Shown here one piece after another: positions 47,327 through 59,547 of a stretch of DNA of 64,000 nt. Under the pieces are notes generated by a model. It saw only the letters and a list, made by a program, of their open reading frames with translations. It made no database searches and was not told the DNA's origin. The stretch comes from Silene conica. Lineage: Eukaryota > Streptophyta > Magnoliopsida > Caryophyllales > Caryophyllaceae. Location: positions 67,126,292-67,190,291 of the forward strand of contig CM055312.2 of assembly GCA_029255685.2 (NCBI GenBank), given 5' to 3'. Within the stretch, counting starts at the first letter, position 1. Each line of letters starts with the position of its first letter. The position numbers and the translations under genes were made by a program.

Positions 47327-48221
47327 TTTGAACATATAAATATATACCTGTGAGCTCGAGTCCGAGAAGGAGCTCTTGAAACGGACCCTTATCAAGGATA
47401 CATTCACTTCCAAATGCACAATACACCACTTCACCCGACTTGAAACCCGCTAACCATTGAGCAAACCGTTCATCAAGGCTATTGGTCTGAGGGTCAAGAC
47501 GGACCGGCCCGGCTGTAAGAACACGCTTTCCATGATACTTCTCTATATAATCACAGAATGCTCCTTCCATCTCTTTACAAGTCTTGACTCCAATAGCATC
47601 ACATTCTCTTAGTGACTTGTAACACCTTTCAATAAGTGTCATACCTCCACCAAAGTCTTTGGAACCGAGACCATCGTTACTTTGTTCTTCATACGCATAT
47701 GTTTTAATATACGGAGACGGAAATGGCGGTAACGGGCTCGAAATCTGGGTATTTGAAAAGAGGGGCATGAACTGGAATGCGTAAGCAACCCTCATTATAA
47801 GGGCTGAGAAATAGTAAACGGACTTCATCCCGTGTTTACGGGCTACTTCGGGTAACCAACAAGTGAAGTCATAGAAAACAATGTTCGGCTTGAGATTAAT
47901 TAGATGGGTCTCAATTGTGTCTTGGGTCAAGTCCATAGCCGTCATAAGGAGAGGCCTTAACTCGGCCGAGATATCATTAGTCGTCTCCGCTCCCGGTGGA
48001 AACCCATCGACAGGCGGGAGAGGGACGGTAACTAATGAAATGAGTTCGGGATGATGGTTTTGAGAGACAAACCTTTGTAGTGTTTTTGGTGGGAGAAATA
48101 ATGTGATTTTGTGACCTCGTTCGGCTAATTTATTACCGATACGAAGAAAAGAAGTGATATGACCCATGGCTAACCAAGGGTACATAGCTACGTGCAATTG
48201 TGCATCATTGTTTTGGGTCAT
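44700..48221 (-). CDS. UGT79-like family-1 glycosyltransferase, copy 3, with enlarged intron
   Basis: Two exons, 47348-48221 and 44700-45193, in the same phase as the other copies, encode 455 aa. Motifs are WLAMGHIT (catalytic His), FYDFTCW (catalytic Asp) and the PSPG box ([16 protein letters not shown] ... [10 protein letters not shown] ... LPNAVDQ). The intron is 2154 bp against 132 and 365 in its sisters. It has been enlarged by a SINE, GAACT minisatellites and opposed (TTA)n/(TAA)n tracts. The splice sites are intact. The role is as for copy 1. The long open frame that runs past exon 1 into the SINE is read-through of the intron, not protein. Confidence 0.86.
46465..46900. repeat. GAACT/TGAACTGAAC minisatellites in the UGT-3 intron
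   Basis: Many imperfect 5-bp GAACT units (densest at 46520-46560 and 46810-46870) lie on either side of the trinucleotide tracts. Confidence 0.85.
46662..46790. repeat. Opposed (TTA)n and (TAA)n tracts
   Basis: A (TTA)n tract to about 46731 is followed almost at once by (TAA)n to 46790. Together they form a near-perfect palindrome able to fold into a hairpin of about 50-60 bp per arm. Confidence 0.9.
47099..47297 (+). mobile_element. tRNA-derived SINE in the UGT-3 intron
   Basis: The 5' part has an RNA polymerase III A box (TGGAGTCTAGTGG, 47111-47123) and B box (GGGTTCAAGCC, 47155-47165). These are followed by a TACCCAGTGCGCACC block, a GGGTTCTCTCGTCAC end and about 19 A. A (TA)n tract follows. 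ATATAAGTT-like sequence on both sides may be the target duplication. This matches the layout of angiosperm Au-like SINEs. It lies opposite to the host gene. Confidence 0.8.
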
Positions 48222-48297
48222 TTTTTTTATTTCTTTGAGATCTAAATTGGATAATCTTTGTTTCGCGTTAGTGGTGATCTATTAAATTAGTGTTTGG

Positions 48298-48305
48298 TTT
48301 TATAG
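48298..48305 (-). promoter_or_regulatory. Candidate TATA box of UGT copy 3
   Basis: CTATAAAA on the minus strand, about 80 bp upstream of the start codon. Further up, copies 2 and 3 share near-identical blocks around GTTGAATTAGGT and GTGACTCAATCAAGCC, showing the promoters were duplicated together. Confidence 0.55.
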
Positions 48306-48674
48306 GGTCTTCTTCCCTAGATAATGTCTAATTAATTATATTTTTCATTGAAGGAAGGGTTGAATTAGGTGATGTAAGGGGTGACTCAATCAAGCCACAT
48401 GAATAATTTGGATCCGTTTCATTTTATTGTCTTCATTAAGGAAACTTTTTTCTAAGCGCGTGGTAATCTCCAACCTTCACAAAACACTATTATTAATAAA
48501 TAATAATTTATTCACCATTTTCCAATTAGAATTAGAAGATAATTTAATTATTTACAGTTTTTCTATTAGAATTAGAAAATTAAAAACTAGATGATTAAAT
48601 AATAATTTATTTATAATTTTCCTATTAGAATTAGAAATTAAAAAATAATAAATTATTTACAATTTTTCAATCAA

Positions 48675-49849
<1,175 letters not shown>

Positions 49850-49913
<64 letters not shown>
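49850..49913. repeat. (TA)n tract flanking element 1, right
   Basis: About 62 bp of TA dinucleotide directly after the element. Confidence 0.95.
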
Positions 49914-49914
<1 letters not shown>

Positions 49915-52900
49915 TTGAAAGAGGAACTTTTCGAGCGATTTCATTGGTTCAAGTTTTGTTGATAACAAAATATTGAGATGATATAAGTATATTAGGAGCG
50001 ATTTCATTGGTTCAAGTTTTGGTGATTATTTAAGTTATAAAATATTGAAATGAGATAAGTATATTAGTACTTAATCGTAAATTATAGAAAAGTTATCTAC
50101 TTTAATCGGTAAAATAAATATATAAAAAGAAAACTATATTTTCTAAAAAAACTTATTTTTTATTATTTGTATCAAATCACGATAAAAGATAAAAAATGCT
50201 AATTTAATTAGTAGAACGTATTTTATTAGGAGTGAAATACTTCGAAATCTGTAAGTCTCTCACTAATACTATAAATACGGAATTTAATCTCACATTCAAA
50301 GATAATTATCCGATAGACAATTTAATTTCATATTTGCCTGTATTACGAGGTTGATTAATATATTTATCATATGTTTTATGTAGGTACAATACTTTCTTTT
50401 CTCAAAGCGGTGTCGGGGTTGTTATTGTTGTTGCTGGAGTCGAGGGCTGTAAAGACAAAAAAGATCATTGGCATGGAGAGGGGTAAATGGCCCTTTGAAA
50501 CTCTGAACTCCCTTTTTCTTATGAACCATGGATATGAAGTATGCACGGAGTATGGAGTATATGAGTATATGAGCTACGAACTAAGGAGTATTTTACCGAG
50601 CTATTATATTAGATTGTGATCATGTTATTTGCCTTTTTCATTCTCAAGTTTCTCCTTTTATTTTATTGTGCATTCATATCGATGAGAACATGATTTATAT
50701 TATGCATTCTAATAATTTCACAGATTTTATGCTGTGAAACAATCTAATTATGTAAAAATAACTTATTTATTATGAGTTTCACTAAATGAGTAATGTTTTT
50801 TTTTTATATTTCTACAATGTACCATCTCACAATGATAGATGTCTATTTTAGAATTTGTATATTCCATATAATTTGTATTTGTATCTACATTAAAACCATT
50901 TATTGGTGACATTAATGACAATACGTAACTTTTTTTTTATGAAAAAAATCCACATAAAATATTTTATGAAAAATACGTAACTTTTTTTTTATGAAAAAAT
51001 CACATAAAATGTTCTATGAAAAAAAATCCACATAAAATGTTTTATAAAAAATAGATAATTTGGGATGGAGTGGAATGGAGTTAGAACCTTGGGTTGAGAC
51101 ATGGGTATGGGATTCCAAGGGTTTGGAATGGATTTATAACCCCTTTATATCAAACTCCATTCCAAAAGGGTCCAACCAAACACTTGAATGGGTGGAATCC
51201 ATTCCAATCCATTCCAAATGCCCCAACCAAACACCTTCTTAGAAGATTTATGAACAATGTCACCGGTGAATATCGGTGACCTCAATAATGTAATGTGTAT
51301 ACTAAAAAATACCGGGACATGGCAGAATTGGGACAGCTTTGCCTTCACATTTTCATCTAGCGGCTGTAACAAAATATAAATGTCAGAGTTAAATATACAA
51401 AGTAAGCTTAGAAAAAAAAAAGGAATAAAGAGAAAAGAGTTAGACCATTGTGCTCCTACAAGCCAACATATCTGGGGTGAAACCCAAGCCACGTAGTCCC
51501 CGGACACTGTGCTGAGTAGGTTTTGTTTTCTGGTAAAACAGAGAAAAAGATGTTGAGAAAGATTCCTAAAATCCGAAAAAGCAAAGAACAATGACAAATT
51601 GGAATACTTCCTTGGTAGCTCTCTTCCACCCGTCATGAAAGTCCTAAGCCCAGTCTTTTCCTCTTTATCGTTACCTATCTATGTCAGTATTGGCTTGGTG
51701 CTTACACTGTGAGTGCTAGCAGCAGTTCGTCCGTACCAACGTAATTACTTAAAGAAGGAGGATCATCCAATTATGCCCCTTCAACCTAATAAACTGTGTG
51801 AAAGAGTTGTGGTTTTCTATGCTAAATCGAAGAGTCTAACGGTACACGTCTCGGACTTCATATAGTCCTGGTGAGTGTCATAGAATAGAGTGTTATACAA
51901 GACCGGTTGCTCTAGTGAAGCGCATAACCGTCCAACCTGTCCTATTAGATTAATTAATGTATATAAAATCTTATTTTTTTCTAAAATTGCTCTCATTGTA
52001 CGATTCTCGCCAAAAAAAATAGAATATTCCAGATTTGCCCTTGACTTTAGTTGCCTGAGTTATGTTACACAATCATTAGGAATACACAAGGCTGAACATA
52101 ATGGATCAAATTGGATGTACTTGGAGGAAAAGACAGAGAACAATTCGCAACTTTGGCTCGATAACTCGTACATGGTTGCCTAAGAACAAGAAGGTTGAAG
52201 ATATCGTCAACATAAGTTGTGCAATTACGAATATCTTGAAGGATTTTGATGTATGCGTGATTGTATGCAGATGTATAATCAATCGAGAGCAGATTTTTTT
52301 GGTGACGGAGCAAGATTTAAGTTGGACAAAGAAATTGAAGTATTGATGAAGATATACTTGTACGATGGATATTGTTGTTCTAGATTAACACGTGAAGTCG
52401 ATTTTTTGTCGATTAATAACATGAATAATACTTCTTCCGTTCGAATTCACCCTGCATGTTTATATTTTGTACACTATTTACAAGTTAATATTTAATCTTA
52501 AATTTTTCCTAATACGTAGGAGAAAACATATTCATGTGAGGTTTTATTTAATTCGTCTTTACGAGTACATTGAAAATATCTAACTTTTATAATTTTTGCA
52601 ACTACGTAGATAAAGATATTTATCACCTAAAACGTGTGTTGACAAACGTGTAAAAGCAAAAATGCAGTATGAATTCGAACGGAGAAAGTATAAATCATAT
52701 CAAGTTCTTTTGGAAAATAATCTTTTGTTAAAACAATACAGAATCCTTTTAACATTTTTTTATCACCAAATAAAATGGTAAAAGAATCCAACTCTCGACA
52801 TTTTAATACAAAAGTATTCTTGATTTATTTTCTAATAAATGGGGTTTTCTACATGATACATTGATACCGTTGTATTTTTCCGATTGCACGAGGTATCCTT

Positions 52901-53136
52901 CTTTTCTCAAAATATCGGTAGTACCCCTAAAGTTAATTAAAACATCTTTAAATGCCCAAAATGCTTTAATCCACTGTAGTTAAATGTTTAGTTTACACAT
53001 TTTTTATTAATTTTTTTGCAATCATTTACTCAATCTTAAGCATTTTTTTCTTTTACAAAATTGAACTGTTTAAAAACTTGATTTTATTAGTTTAGGTATT
53101 TTAATAACATTTTACTAAGTTTAGGGATACTATTTA
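49914..53136. other. Gene-free AT-rich DNA
   Basis: No gene recognised. Short diverged repeats of GCGATTTCATTGGTTCAAGTT occur at 49935 and 49998. The stretch 51060-51240 has GGAATGGA/TCCATTCC repeats and ends in CCAACCAAACACCTTC, which suggests a small MITE of unknown class. The open frames (50371, 51145, 52101, 52253) show no family features. Around 51480-51530 the minus strand has a block resembling retroelement LTR sequence, unproven. Confidence 0.5.
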
Positions 53137-54830
53137 TACAATATTATTAAAAGGCTAACTTAAAATGTCACATAGACAATGTCACCTTGCATTAACAAAA
53201 AGTCACGTCACTTATTACCCATGACATGGAGCCACGACATTATTTCTTATTTAAAAAAAAATAAAAAATTATAAAACAGTAAAGGTAAATGGCATAACAA
53301 ACATTAACCTGTGGCCATTTTAATTTCTAGATAAATTAATAACAAATAAAAATCAAAATTCTTAATAAATTTAAAATATCGATAGTTATTGTTATAATAT
53401 TATAAACAAAAAATAAATATCATATAATTTAAATTTTTATGCCGTTTATAAAAAATAAAACTTTGTAAAAATTAAGAACAAATAATAACTTACTTAACAT
53501 TAAATATTAGCCTTTTAATTTTTAAAACTATCATATGTTAAATTTCAAATAAAAATTTACAGTCTCTAGTTTTATAATTTGCTAAGAACGAAAAATAATG
53601 TTCAAAACTAATAAAATTATACTATATATCTACGTATATTAAAGCAAACCTTTCACATTTCATTTTACCTTGATCCATATTTATTTATAAATTAAATCTA
53701 TAAAATTTAATTAAAAGGCTAACTAAAATAACGTGACATGAAAATTATTAATGTGACGTGAAATTTTTTAATGTCATGGCGAATTAATGTGTTATGGAAT
53801 ATCAATTTATTATATGAAATTCATTTATCTATAATTATATAAAATAAAATAATTAAAAAAACAAGTCAACAGTATTTCATTTCACCCTTAGAAGTCTAGA
53901 AAGTCTTATTATTATTTCTTATTTAAAAGGAAAAAAACAAGAAAAAAACTATCATCATTATTACTATAAAAGCAAAATGTATTTTAGCTGACATGGCGCA
54001 ATATCGTTTCAGCGTTTAGTATTTCTCGCCCTCACATTCACCCTCAGAAATTTATGCTTCGTAGACCAATCAGGATGTCTGATTTATGCCACATCATATA
54101 TTCTATAATTTATTTAATAAATAAATCGAATAAAAAAATATTTTATAAATGATAAAATCGTTCATATCTATGATTTATTCCATATTAAATATGCTAATTT
54201 GATTGTGATAACCGTCTAAGAATATAATAATTTGATAAAATATTATAAATTGATTCATATTATCTTAAGGCATATTCCATAAATAATAAAACCGTGTACA
54301 TATGGCAAATCAATATTCCAACCGCAGAAAAAACGTGTAGCATCTAAGTTATGATTTAATAAATGATACCAAATTAAATACCTAAATTTTAGGTGTCATA
54401 TACAAATATATTAATATTCTATAAAAACGTATGCCATATACAACTAATATTGGTAACATCCAATCAAAATCGTTTACCATGTATAATAAATATTCTATCA
54501 GAATCGTTTATCATATACTAATCCTAAATATCCATGCAATATTCCATAAAGATTCTACCAATAATGTCGTCTACCATAACATATTCTACCAATATAATAA
54601 ATAGCACATTGAAAATATCCTAAATCAGAATCGTGATAATATTGGTATACAAATATATTAATATTCTACCAATCAGAATAAAAACGTATGTCATATACAA
54701 CTAATATTGGTAACATCCAATCAGAATCGTTTACCATGTATAATAAATATTCTATCAGAATCGTTTACCATATACTAATCCTAAATATCCATGCAATATT
54801 CCATAAATATTCTACCAATTAGATTTTTAT
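53137..54830 (+). mobile_element. Helitron-family 5' regions, plus orientation
   Basis: TATACAATATTATTAAAAGG near 53137 is followed by TGTCACATAGACAATGTCAC, CATAACAAACATTAA and TTTCTAGATAAATTAA. This is the same block order as the minus-strand copy at 12055-10946. A second 5' end begins at 53697 (TCTATAAAATTTAATTAAAA), preceded by A, as the minus-strand copy has at 10945. No plus-strand 3' hairpin follows, so the outer limits are unknown. Confidence 0.5.
54405..54822. repeat. Direct duplication of about 265 bp
   Basis: The order CAAATATATTAATATTCTA, CATATACAACTAATATTGGT, GTTTACCATGTATAATAAAT, TAATCCTAAATATCCATGCA occurs at 54405-54560 and again at 54650-54822 with few differences. Confidence 0.85.
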
Positions 54831-54990
54831 CCGGCGATTTCATTGGTTACAAGTAATACTAATAAATAATACTAATAAAAAATTGTTAGTTGAATTATGA
54901 CTGTAGTCTTTAATTGGGTTTCGTCTACTGCATTTAGGAGATTAATTTTTATTCTTTTATTCTAGAACCCTACAATGATTCAACAACTTC

Positions 54991-54993
<3 letters not shown>

Positions 54994-55070
<77 letters not shown>
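54994..55070. repeat. (TA)n tract preceding element 2
   Basis: About 77 bp of TA dinucleotide abutting the partial element copy at 55071. Confidence 0.95.
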
Positions 55071-55073
<3 letters not shown>

Positions 55074-55178
55074 TTGGGATCACATGAGTCCACCCTAAAT
55101 ATTTGAGTCCATGAGTCTAACAATGATATCACAAGTTATATAAAAAAGTATCACGTTTTTTCAATATCACTTTTTATT
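55071..55178. mobile_element. (TA)n-flanked element, truncated copy
   Basis: The first 105 bp or so repeat the left end of the element at 48789 almost base for base, starting GAGTTGGGATCACATGAGTC. Homology is then lost near 55178, with no right end. Confidence 0.85.
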
Positions 55179-55282
55179 TTTTAATTGTTCTAAAAACTTG
55201 ACAAGGGATCATAATTCTTCAATTATTGAACTAACTTAATTATTTATCAATTATTAATATATTTTGTTGAGATTATTAAAGA

Positions 55283-55990
55283 CTAGTATTTTTGCCCGTG
55301 CGATGCACGGATACTAAATTAATTTGTGGCGTTCATAAAATTTTCACCATGTAAATTAAAAGTAAATCATAAGACTCTTTTTTTATATAAAAAGAGTATT
55401 AGTTTGTTCTATACATGTGTTATTTTGTTAATAAAATTACCTCATTTATATTTATTTATGTCGTCATTAATGTTACCACCAACTCGACACAATCATTTAC
55501 AGTACCACACGAAAGAATCATTTAAACCACTGCTCTTACTCTTTAATCAACACATGAAACGGTCCATAATCCAAAGCCACACCTACAAACCTATCATGAA
55601 ATTAACCATCAAATGCGATTTAGTCATCTTTATTGCTACCTCAAATAACCATCTAAGTCATCATCGACACTCTTTCCCAGCTTCCAATACACATCTAAAA
55701 TATTCAAATCACCCCTCATTCACGAAACACCCGGACTTATCCATCAATGTTAGCTCTCCCTTTGAAAAGTTTTTCCATCTATCAGAAACCTAGTTAACTT
55801 TTGCTTTTAAAACCGATCTTGTTTGAATGAGAAATCCTTGATGGGGGAAACAAAAACATGCAATTTGTTTGTTTGGTTAACAAAAGAGGTATGAGAGAAG
55901 TGTTAAGGAAGGAACGGTGGATGCAACACTCGAGATGTTACGTTGAAATTGGGTTTAAAATTCAAACCAAAATGTTTTTTTAATCATCAA
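55283..55990 (-). mobile_element. Helitron 3' terminus, minus orientation (5' limit unknown)
   Basis: Read on the minus strand: a hairpin CCGTGCATCGCACGG (55296-55310), GCAAAAATA, then CTAG ending at 55283, followed by T. The element must extend to higher coordinates, but I could not find its 5' end; the right limit given is arbitrary. The 155-codon frame at 55326-55793 inside it resembles no protein. Confidence 0.55.
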
Positions 55991-56044
55991 GACAAAAAAG
56001 TAACATAGTTAAACGTTAACAATACTATATTGACATTATATTTA

Positions 56045-57149
56045 GGCTATTTAGCATATTACTGCCGAAAAGTCTAAAATTTTACATCTTACTACCTAAT
56101 ATGTTCAATTATTCAAATAACAACCTAATAAGTGTAAAAGTTGACACGATTACTACCAAAATGACGGAAATTGCTAAAAAATGACGGAAATCAGTTTATT
56201 TCGCCTCGTTTAAATTTAAAACCTAATTTAATACTTAAATTACCCCCCTCTTCCCTTCATTAAAACACCTTTCTCTTTCCACAAAACTCATTTCCCCCCT
56301 GATTCTCCATCAATGTCGCTCCAAACCCAGAGATTTCCCCACTAATCCCTAAATCTCGTTCCAAACCCTAATTCTCCATCAATCTCGTTCCATTAATTCA
56401 TTCCTCCTTAATTCCTCCATTAATCCCATTTTTGAGGTTCCTCCCACGCATTCCATACCAAACCTCAAAGCTTTCACTTCCTACTATCTTCCTTACCTTC
56501 TCCATTATATCAGCAAAGGTAATACGACTAATCCCAGGATCTATCAACAATTCCCCACACACATACTCAGTTTTCCCCTTCTTCCTTTTAAATTTACCAC
56601 CATGTTAATATCTCATACAAACTACCATCCCACAATAAAACAACAAAATTTCCAAAATTTTGGAAATTTGGTGATGCTTAAGTATCAAAATTTCACCATT
56701 AACACAAAAAAGTGTAATATCGATGCTTAAGTATCAAATTTTACACGAAATAATCAAATTAGGGGAAGGGTTTTATACTGAAAAAAAAATGCTTACTTGA
56801 TCAATTTGAGAAGACAACATAAGACTACTTTCCTCTAGTGCTGCAAATTAGGCATGTTCGTGGAGGTTTTCGATAAAAATGGCGGCATGAATTGAGTTAC
56901 AGGGAGTTTAATTGGGGAAGGGAGAGGGATGTGTAATATGTTAACAGGGAATATGTTTATGAAGGAAAGGGTAAGATCATCATTTAACTTAAGCCGAACA
57001 TTTAAAACTAACTTAAGTTCGGTTTCCGTCAAAAAAGTAGCAAACTGATTAATATTGTGTGATTTTAGGTAGTTAGTTGAAAAATTAATCATATTAGGTA
57101 GTAAGATGTAAAATTTTAGACTTATTAGGTAGTAATTTGTCATATTTCC
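56045..57149. mobile_element. 1105-bp MITE with perfect 9-bp TSD (Mutator-like)
   Basis: The left end is GGCTATTTAGCATATTACTG and the right end in reverse is GGAAATATGACAAATTACTA. They share the inner run AAGTCTAAAATTTTACATCT and TACTACCTAATATG. It is flanked by TTATATTTA (56036-56044 and 57150-57158). Like the element at 11256, it has TTCCGTCAAAAAAGT-type subterminal motifs, so the two may be related. It is non-coding; the minus-strand frame 56835-57143 is part of the repeat. Confidence 0.85.
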
Positions 57150-57256
57150 TTATATTTATTAACATTTGATTACTTATTTTTGTATTTCACAAGAACAAAC
57201 AAAATTGAGTTTTCATACATGGTATTTCAGAGATTTTTAACTTATTTTTATCAGTA

Positions 57257-57444
57257 AGTCTCTCTTGTGGCGGATATATCTGTCACAAGTTTGCGACGGG
57301 TCAAACACTAACCAAATTGACAAATAAGACAAAATAGAATGCTACTTTCAATGCACTTAACTTTTATCTTATCTCTCTAAATGGATATTATTTGACCCGT
57401 CGTAAGCTTGCGATGGATATGTCCGTCACAAATGAAAATTTGTG
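57257..57444. mobile_element. 188-bp Stowaway-like MITE
   Basis: Inverted ends contain TGTGGCGGATATATCTGTCA / TGTGACGGACATATCCATCG and then GACGGGTCAAA. TA lies on both sides (57255-57256 and 57445-57446). The family looks shared with 18640-18787. Confidence 0.75.
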
Positions 57445-57446
57445 TA

Positions 57447-57994
57447 TTTTTATAGCACTATGCCTAAGTCATTTACACATAATATAACCTTGAAATAAAT
57501 TAATCTACTTCATCAGTTTTCTTGCTACATACCCCCCACACATTTTCCATACCATTCAGGCATTGTTCGTACCCTTTTCACCCAACTAACCAACTTAATC
57601 ATCAGAATTAACCGTATGCGCATCCCTGAACAACCTCATTGTATCTATATTTACTTGTACTACTCAAATCACACTCTTAAATGTCGAAAAATAGCTCTAT
57701 CCTCAAGACACTTACCTCCTACCTCCAGACCTATCTACCGCAATATAATATTGCCATGACATATATTTCCTTAATTCTTATCCAATGTTTCCACATTGTA
57801 TTTTTGTACAATTTAATCCAATATTTTCCTTCCATACTTGTTAAAATAATTGACATAAATATCTTCTTCTATTTCTTGTATTTACAATGTTATCATTGCA
57901 AATTTGCAACTGCAACTCCACATACGACATCTTTTTATACACACCCCTAATTATTTCCCAGAATACTCCCACAAAAAACACTATAACGCCATTC
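57447..57994. other. Gene-free spacer before the Copia element
   Basis: AT-rich, with an 89-codon frame (57681-57950) lacking any recognisable domain. Nothing else seen. Confidence 0.5.
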
Positions 57995-58097
57995 TGTTAA
58001 GATTACAAATACAGAAATTCAAACACCAAAAGATTCTGTTCCACCAAATAAGGAAGCAATCAACAAATTGATTACTTAGTCAATCATCTTTATTGTA

Positions 58098-58146
58098 CCG
58101 AATCGCGAAAGGTCGTCGACGTTTTGCGAAAAATCGTCGACGTTTT
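58098..58146. repeat. MULE left TIR
   Basis: Matches the right TIR in reverse at nearly every base. It contains the same 21-bp unit twice in a row, each made of GCGAAA, two purines, then TCGTCG.CGTTTT. Confidence 0.9.
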
Positions 58147-58474
58147 TTAAACAAATTACCATCCTTACCCTTTTGTCACCTAAACCCTCCCAAATTCATC
58201 CTTACTCCCCTCACTTACTCTTGAACACCATAACCCACCTTAGGCCACCGACTCCACCACCAATACTCCGACGCACCACCACCGACAACCGCCACCAAGG
58301 TTAGTTTTTTTTTTAATTTTTTTCAGTGTTGTTTTTGTTGAATTTATGTTTTTGTAGTTGTTATTGTTGTTGTTTGTGTTGTAATTGTTGTTGTTAGTGA
58401 AGTAAGATGTCGATTTAGTTGTCGTTTGGTTTATTTTTGTTTGATTTGGGACAAATTTGGCACGAGAAAGACGA

Positions 58475-58735
58475 TGTGCGTGGGTTTAGGACGTGAGTTT
58501 CTCACGTTGGGGGAGGGATAGGACGTGTGGTTTACACGTCCTTGTGTGGGTAGGACGTGTGATTGGGGCGTTGGTGGGTGGTGAGGACGTGTGGTTGGGG
58601 CGTTGGTGGGTGGTGAGGACGTGTGGGTGGGGTGTCGTGTGGTGGTGTGGACGTGTTAGTCGCACGTTGGTTGGTGGTATGGACGCACAAACCACACGTC
58701 CCTTATGGGTATGGACGTGTGGTTTGGACGTCCCT
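58475..58735. repeat. Left subterminal GGACGTG array of the MULE
   Basis: About seven GGACGTG motifs and several inverse CACGTCC motifs at roughly 30-bp spacing. Two consecutive units are nearly identical (GGACGTGTG.TTGGGGCGTT, then GGTGGGTGGTGA). It lies inside the leader intron of the accessory ORF. Confidence 0.85.
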
Positions 58736-58810
58736 TATGCATTTTTTTTTTTTTTACGTTCTAACCGTATGTTTTCAATTTTAATTCTTTTAATGTTTTT
58801 GTTTTCAGGA

Positions 58811-59242
58811 ATGGCAAACATGCCGTTGAACGATGAAACTTGGCTTTCACAACGGATTGCAGAAGCTGAGACAGATCTCGCAAGCCCTGCAGCGCAAAAC
58901 CTGATGGTGAAAGAGTCTCTTGAACATCAACGCGACTACTGGATCAAGAGGCGTGACGCAGTCCGGTTAGTTAACGAAGCTGCTAGTTCGTACCCTCGAC
59001 GTCCTGACACTCGCCGCCTTGCTGAAGCGAGAAACATGATACGTCTTGAACCCCCGGTCTTATCTCAACAGGCAATGCATGTGTATTGCAAGATTATGGA
59101 CGTCATTAGAATGTTTGAAGAGAATCACCCCGACGTTAGCGGTTCTCCTGAGATGCGTGGTTGGTGGGAGTTTGAGAAGATTTTGTTAAAGATAACCGGG
59201 GTTATCCCTCCGTATTTTTCGTTTTGGGCCAATGAGGTCTGA
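58811..59242 (+). CDS. MULE accessory ORF, 143 aa, unknown function
   Basis: I do not recognise this protein. The start is the ATG at 58811, three bases after a good acceptor (TTTTCAG at 58808). A leader exon ending at 58299 (CCAAG/GTTAGT) would splice onto it, with the array in the intron. The protein begins MANMPLNDETW. It is charged and probably helical (WLSQRIAEAETDLA, EHQRDYWIKRRDAVRL, RRLAEARNMIRLE), and ends in an aromatic, hydrophobic stretch (IPPYFSFWANEV). No zinc finger, signal peptide or membrane segment. Codon use looks protein-like, and the frame has no break although the neighbouring transposase is ruined. It could be a MURB-like helper, a captured host exon, or a family-specific protein. 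Confidence 0.55.
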   Translation: MANMPLNDETWLSQRIAEAETDLASPAAQNLMVKESLEHQRDYWIKRRDAVRLVNEAASSYPRRPDTRRLAEARNMIRLEPPVLSQQAMHVYCKIMDVIRMFEENHPDVSGSPEMRGWWEFEKILLKITGVIPPYFSFWANEV

Positions 59243-59260
59243 AGGATTGGATGTACTAGT

Positions 59261-59394
59261 TTGTTTGTTTGAACGTTTTTAATTTGATAACTGTTATCTT
59301 TGTAATTTGTTTCACAATGAAATCGCTTTGTTTGTTTGAACGTTTTTAATTTGATAACTGTTATCTTTGTAATTTGTTTCACAATGAAATCGCG
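59261..59394. repeat. 67-bp tandem duplication after the accessory ORF
   Basis: Two adjacent 67-bp units (TTTGTTTGAACGTTTTTAAT to CACAATGAAATCGC), essentially identical. They lie in the likely 3' UTR. Shorter repeats of ACAAATAAATCTCAACC follow at 59480-59555. Confidence 0.9.
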
Positions 59395-59547
59395 ATTATA
59401 ATGAACATGAAAATCATTCGAAAAACGGTAACATTTTGAAATTTGAAATCACAACAGTTACATTTAAATATTACAACCTAATGAATACAAATAAATCTCA
59501 ACCTAAATAATACAAATATATCACAACCTAAAGAATACAAATAAATC

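Noticed and set aside
47124-47345. C-terminal extension of UGT copy 3 exon 1 into the SINE
   Set aside because: The splice donor at 47348/47347 matches those in copies 1 and 2. The extension is intron read-through.
51145-51636. 163-codon minus-strand ORF
   Set aside because: Aromatic/Leu-rich chance frame. A retroelement LTR origin is possible, but no domain is visible.
52101-52495. Overlapping ORFs of about 80 codons
   Set aside because: No family resemblance and no splice or promoter support.
54405-54822. CRISPR-like or satellite array
   Set aside because: Only two long diverged units. There is no regular short repeat with unique spacers, and the genome is eukaryotic.
55326-55793. 155-codon plus-strand ORF
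   Set aside because: Lies inside a minus-strand Helitron 3' region. Basic, low-complexity, no recognisable domain.
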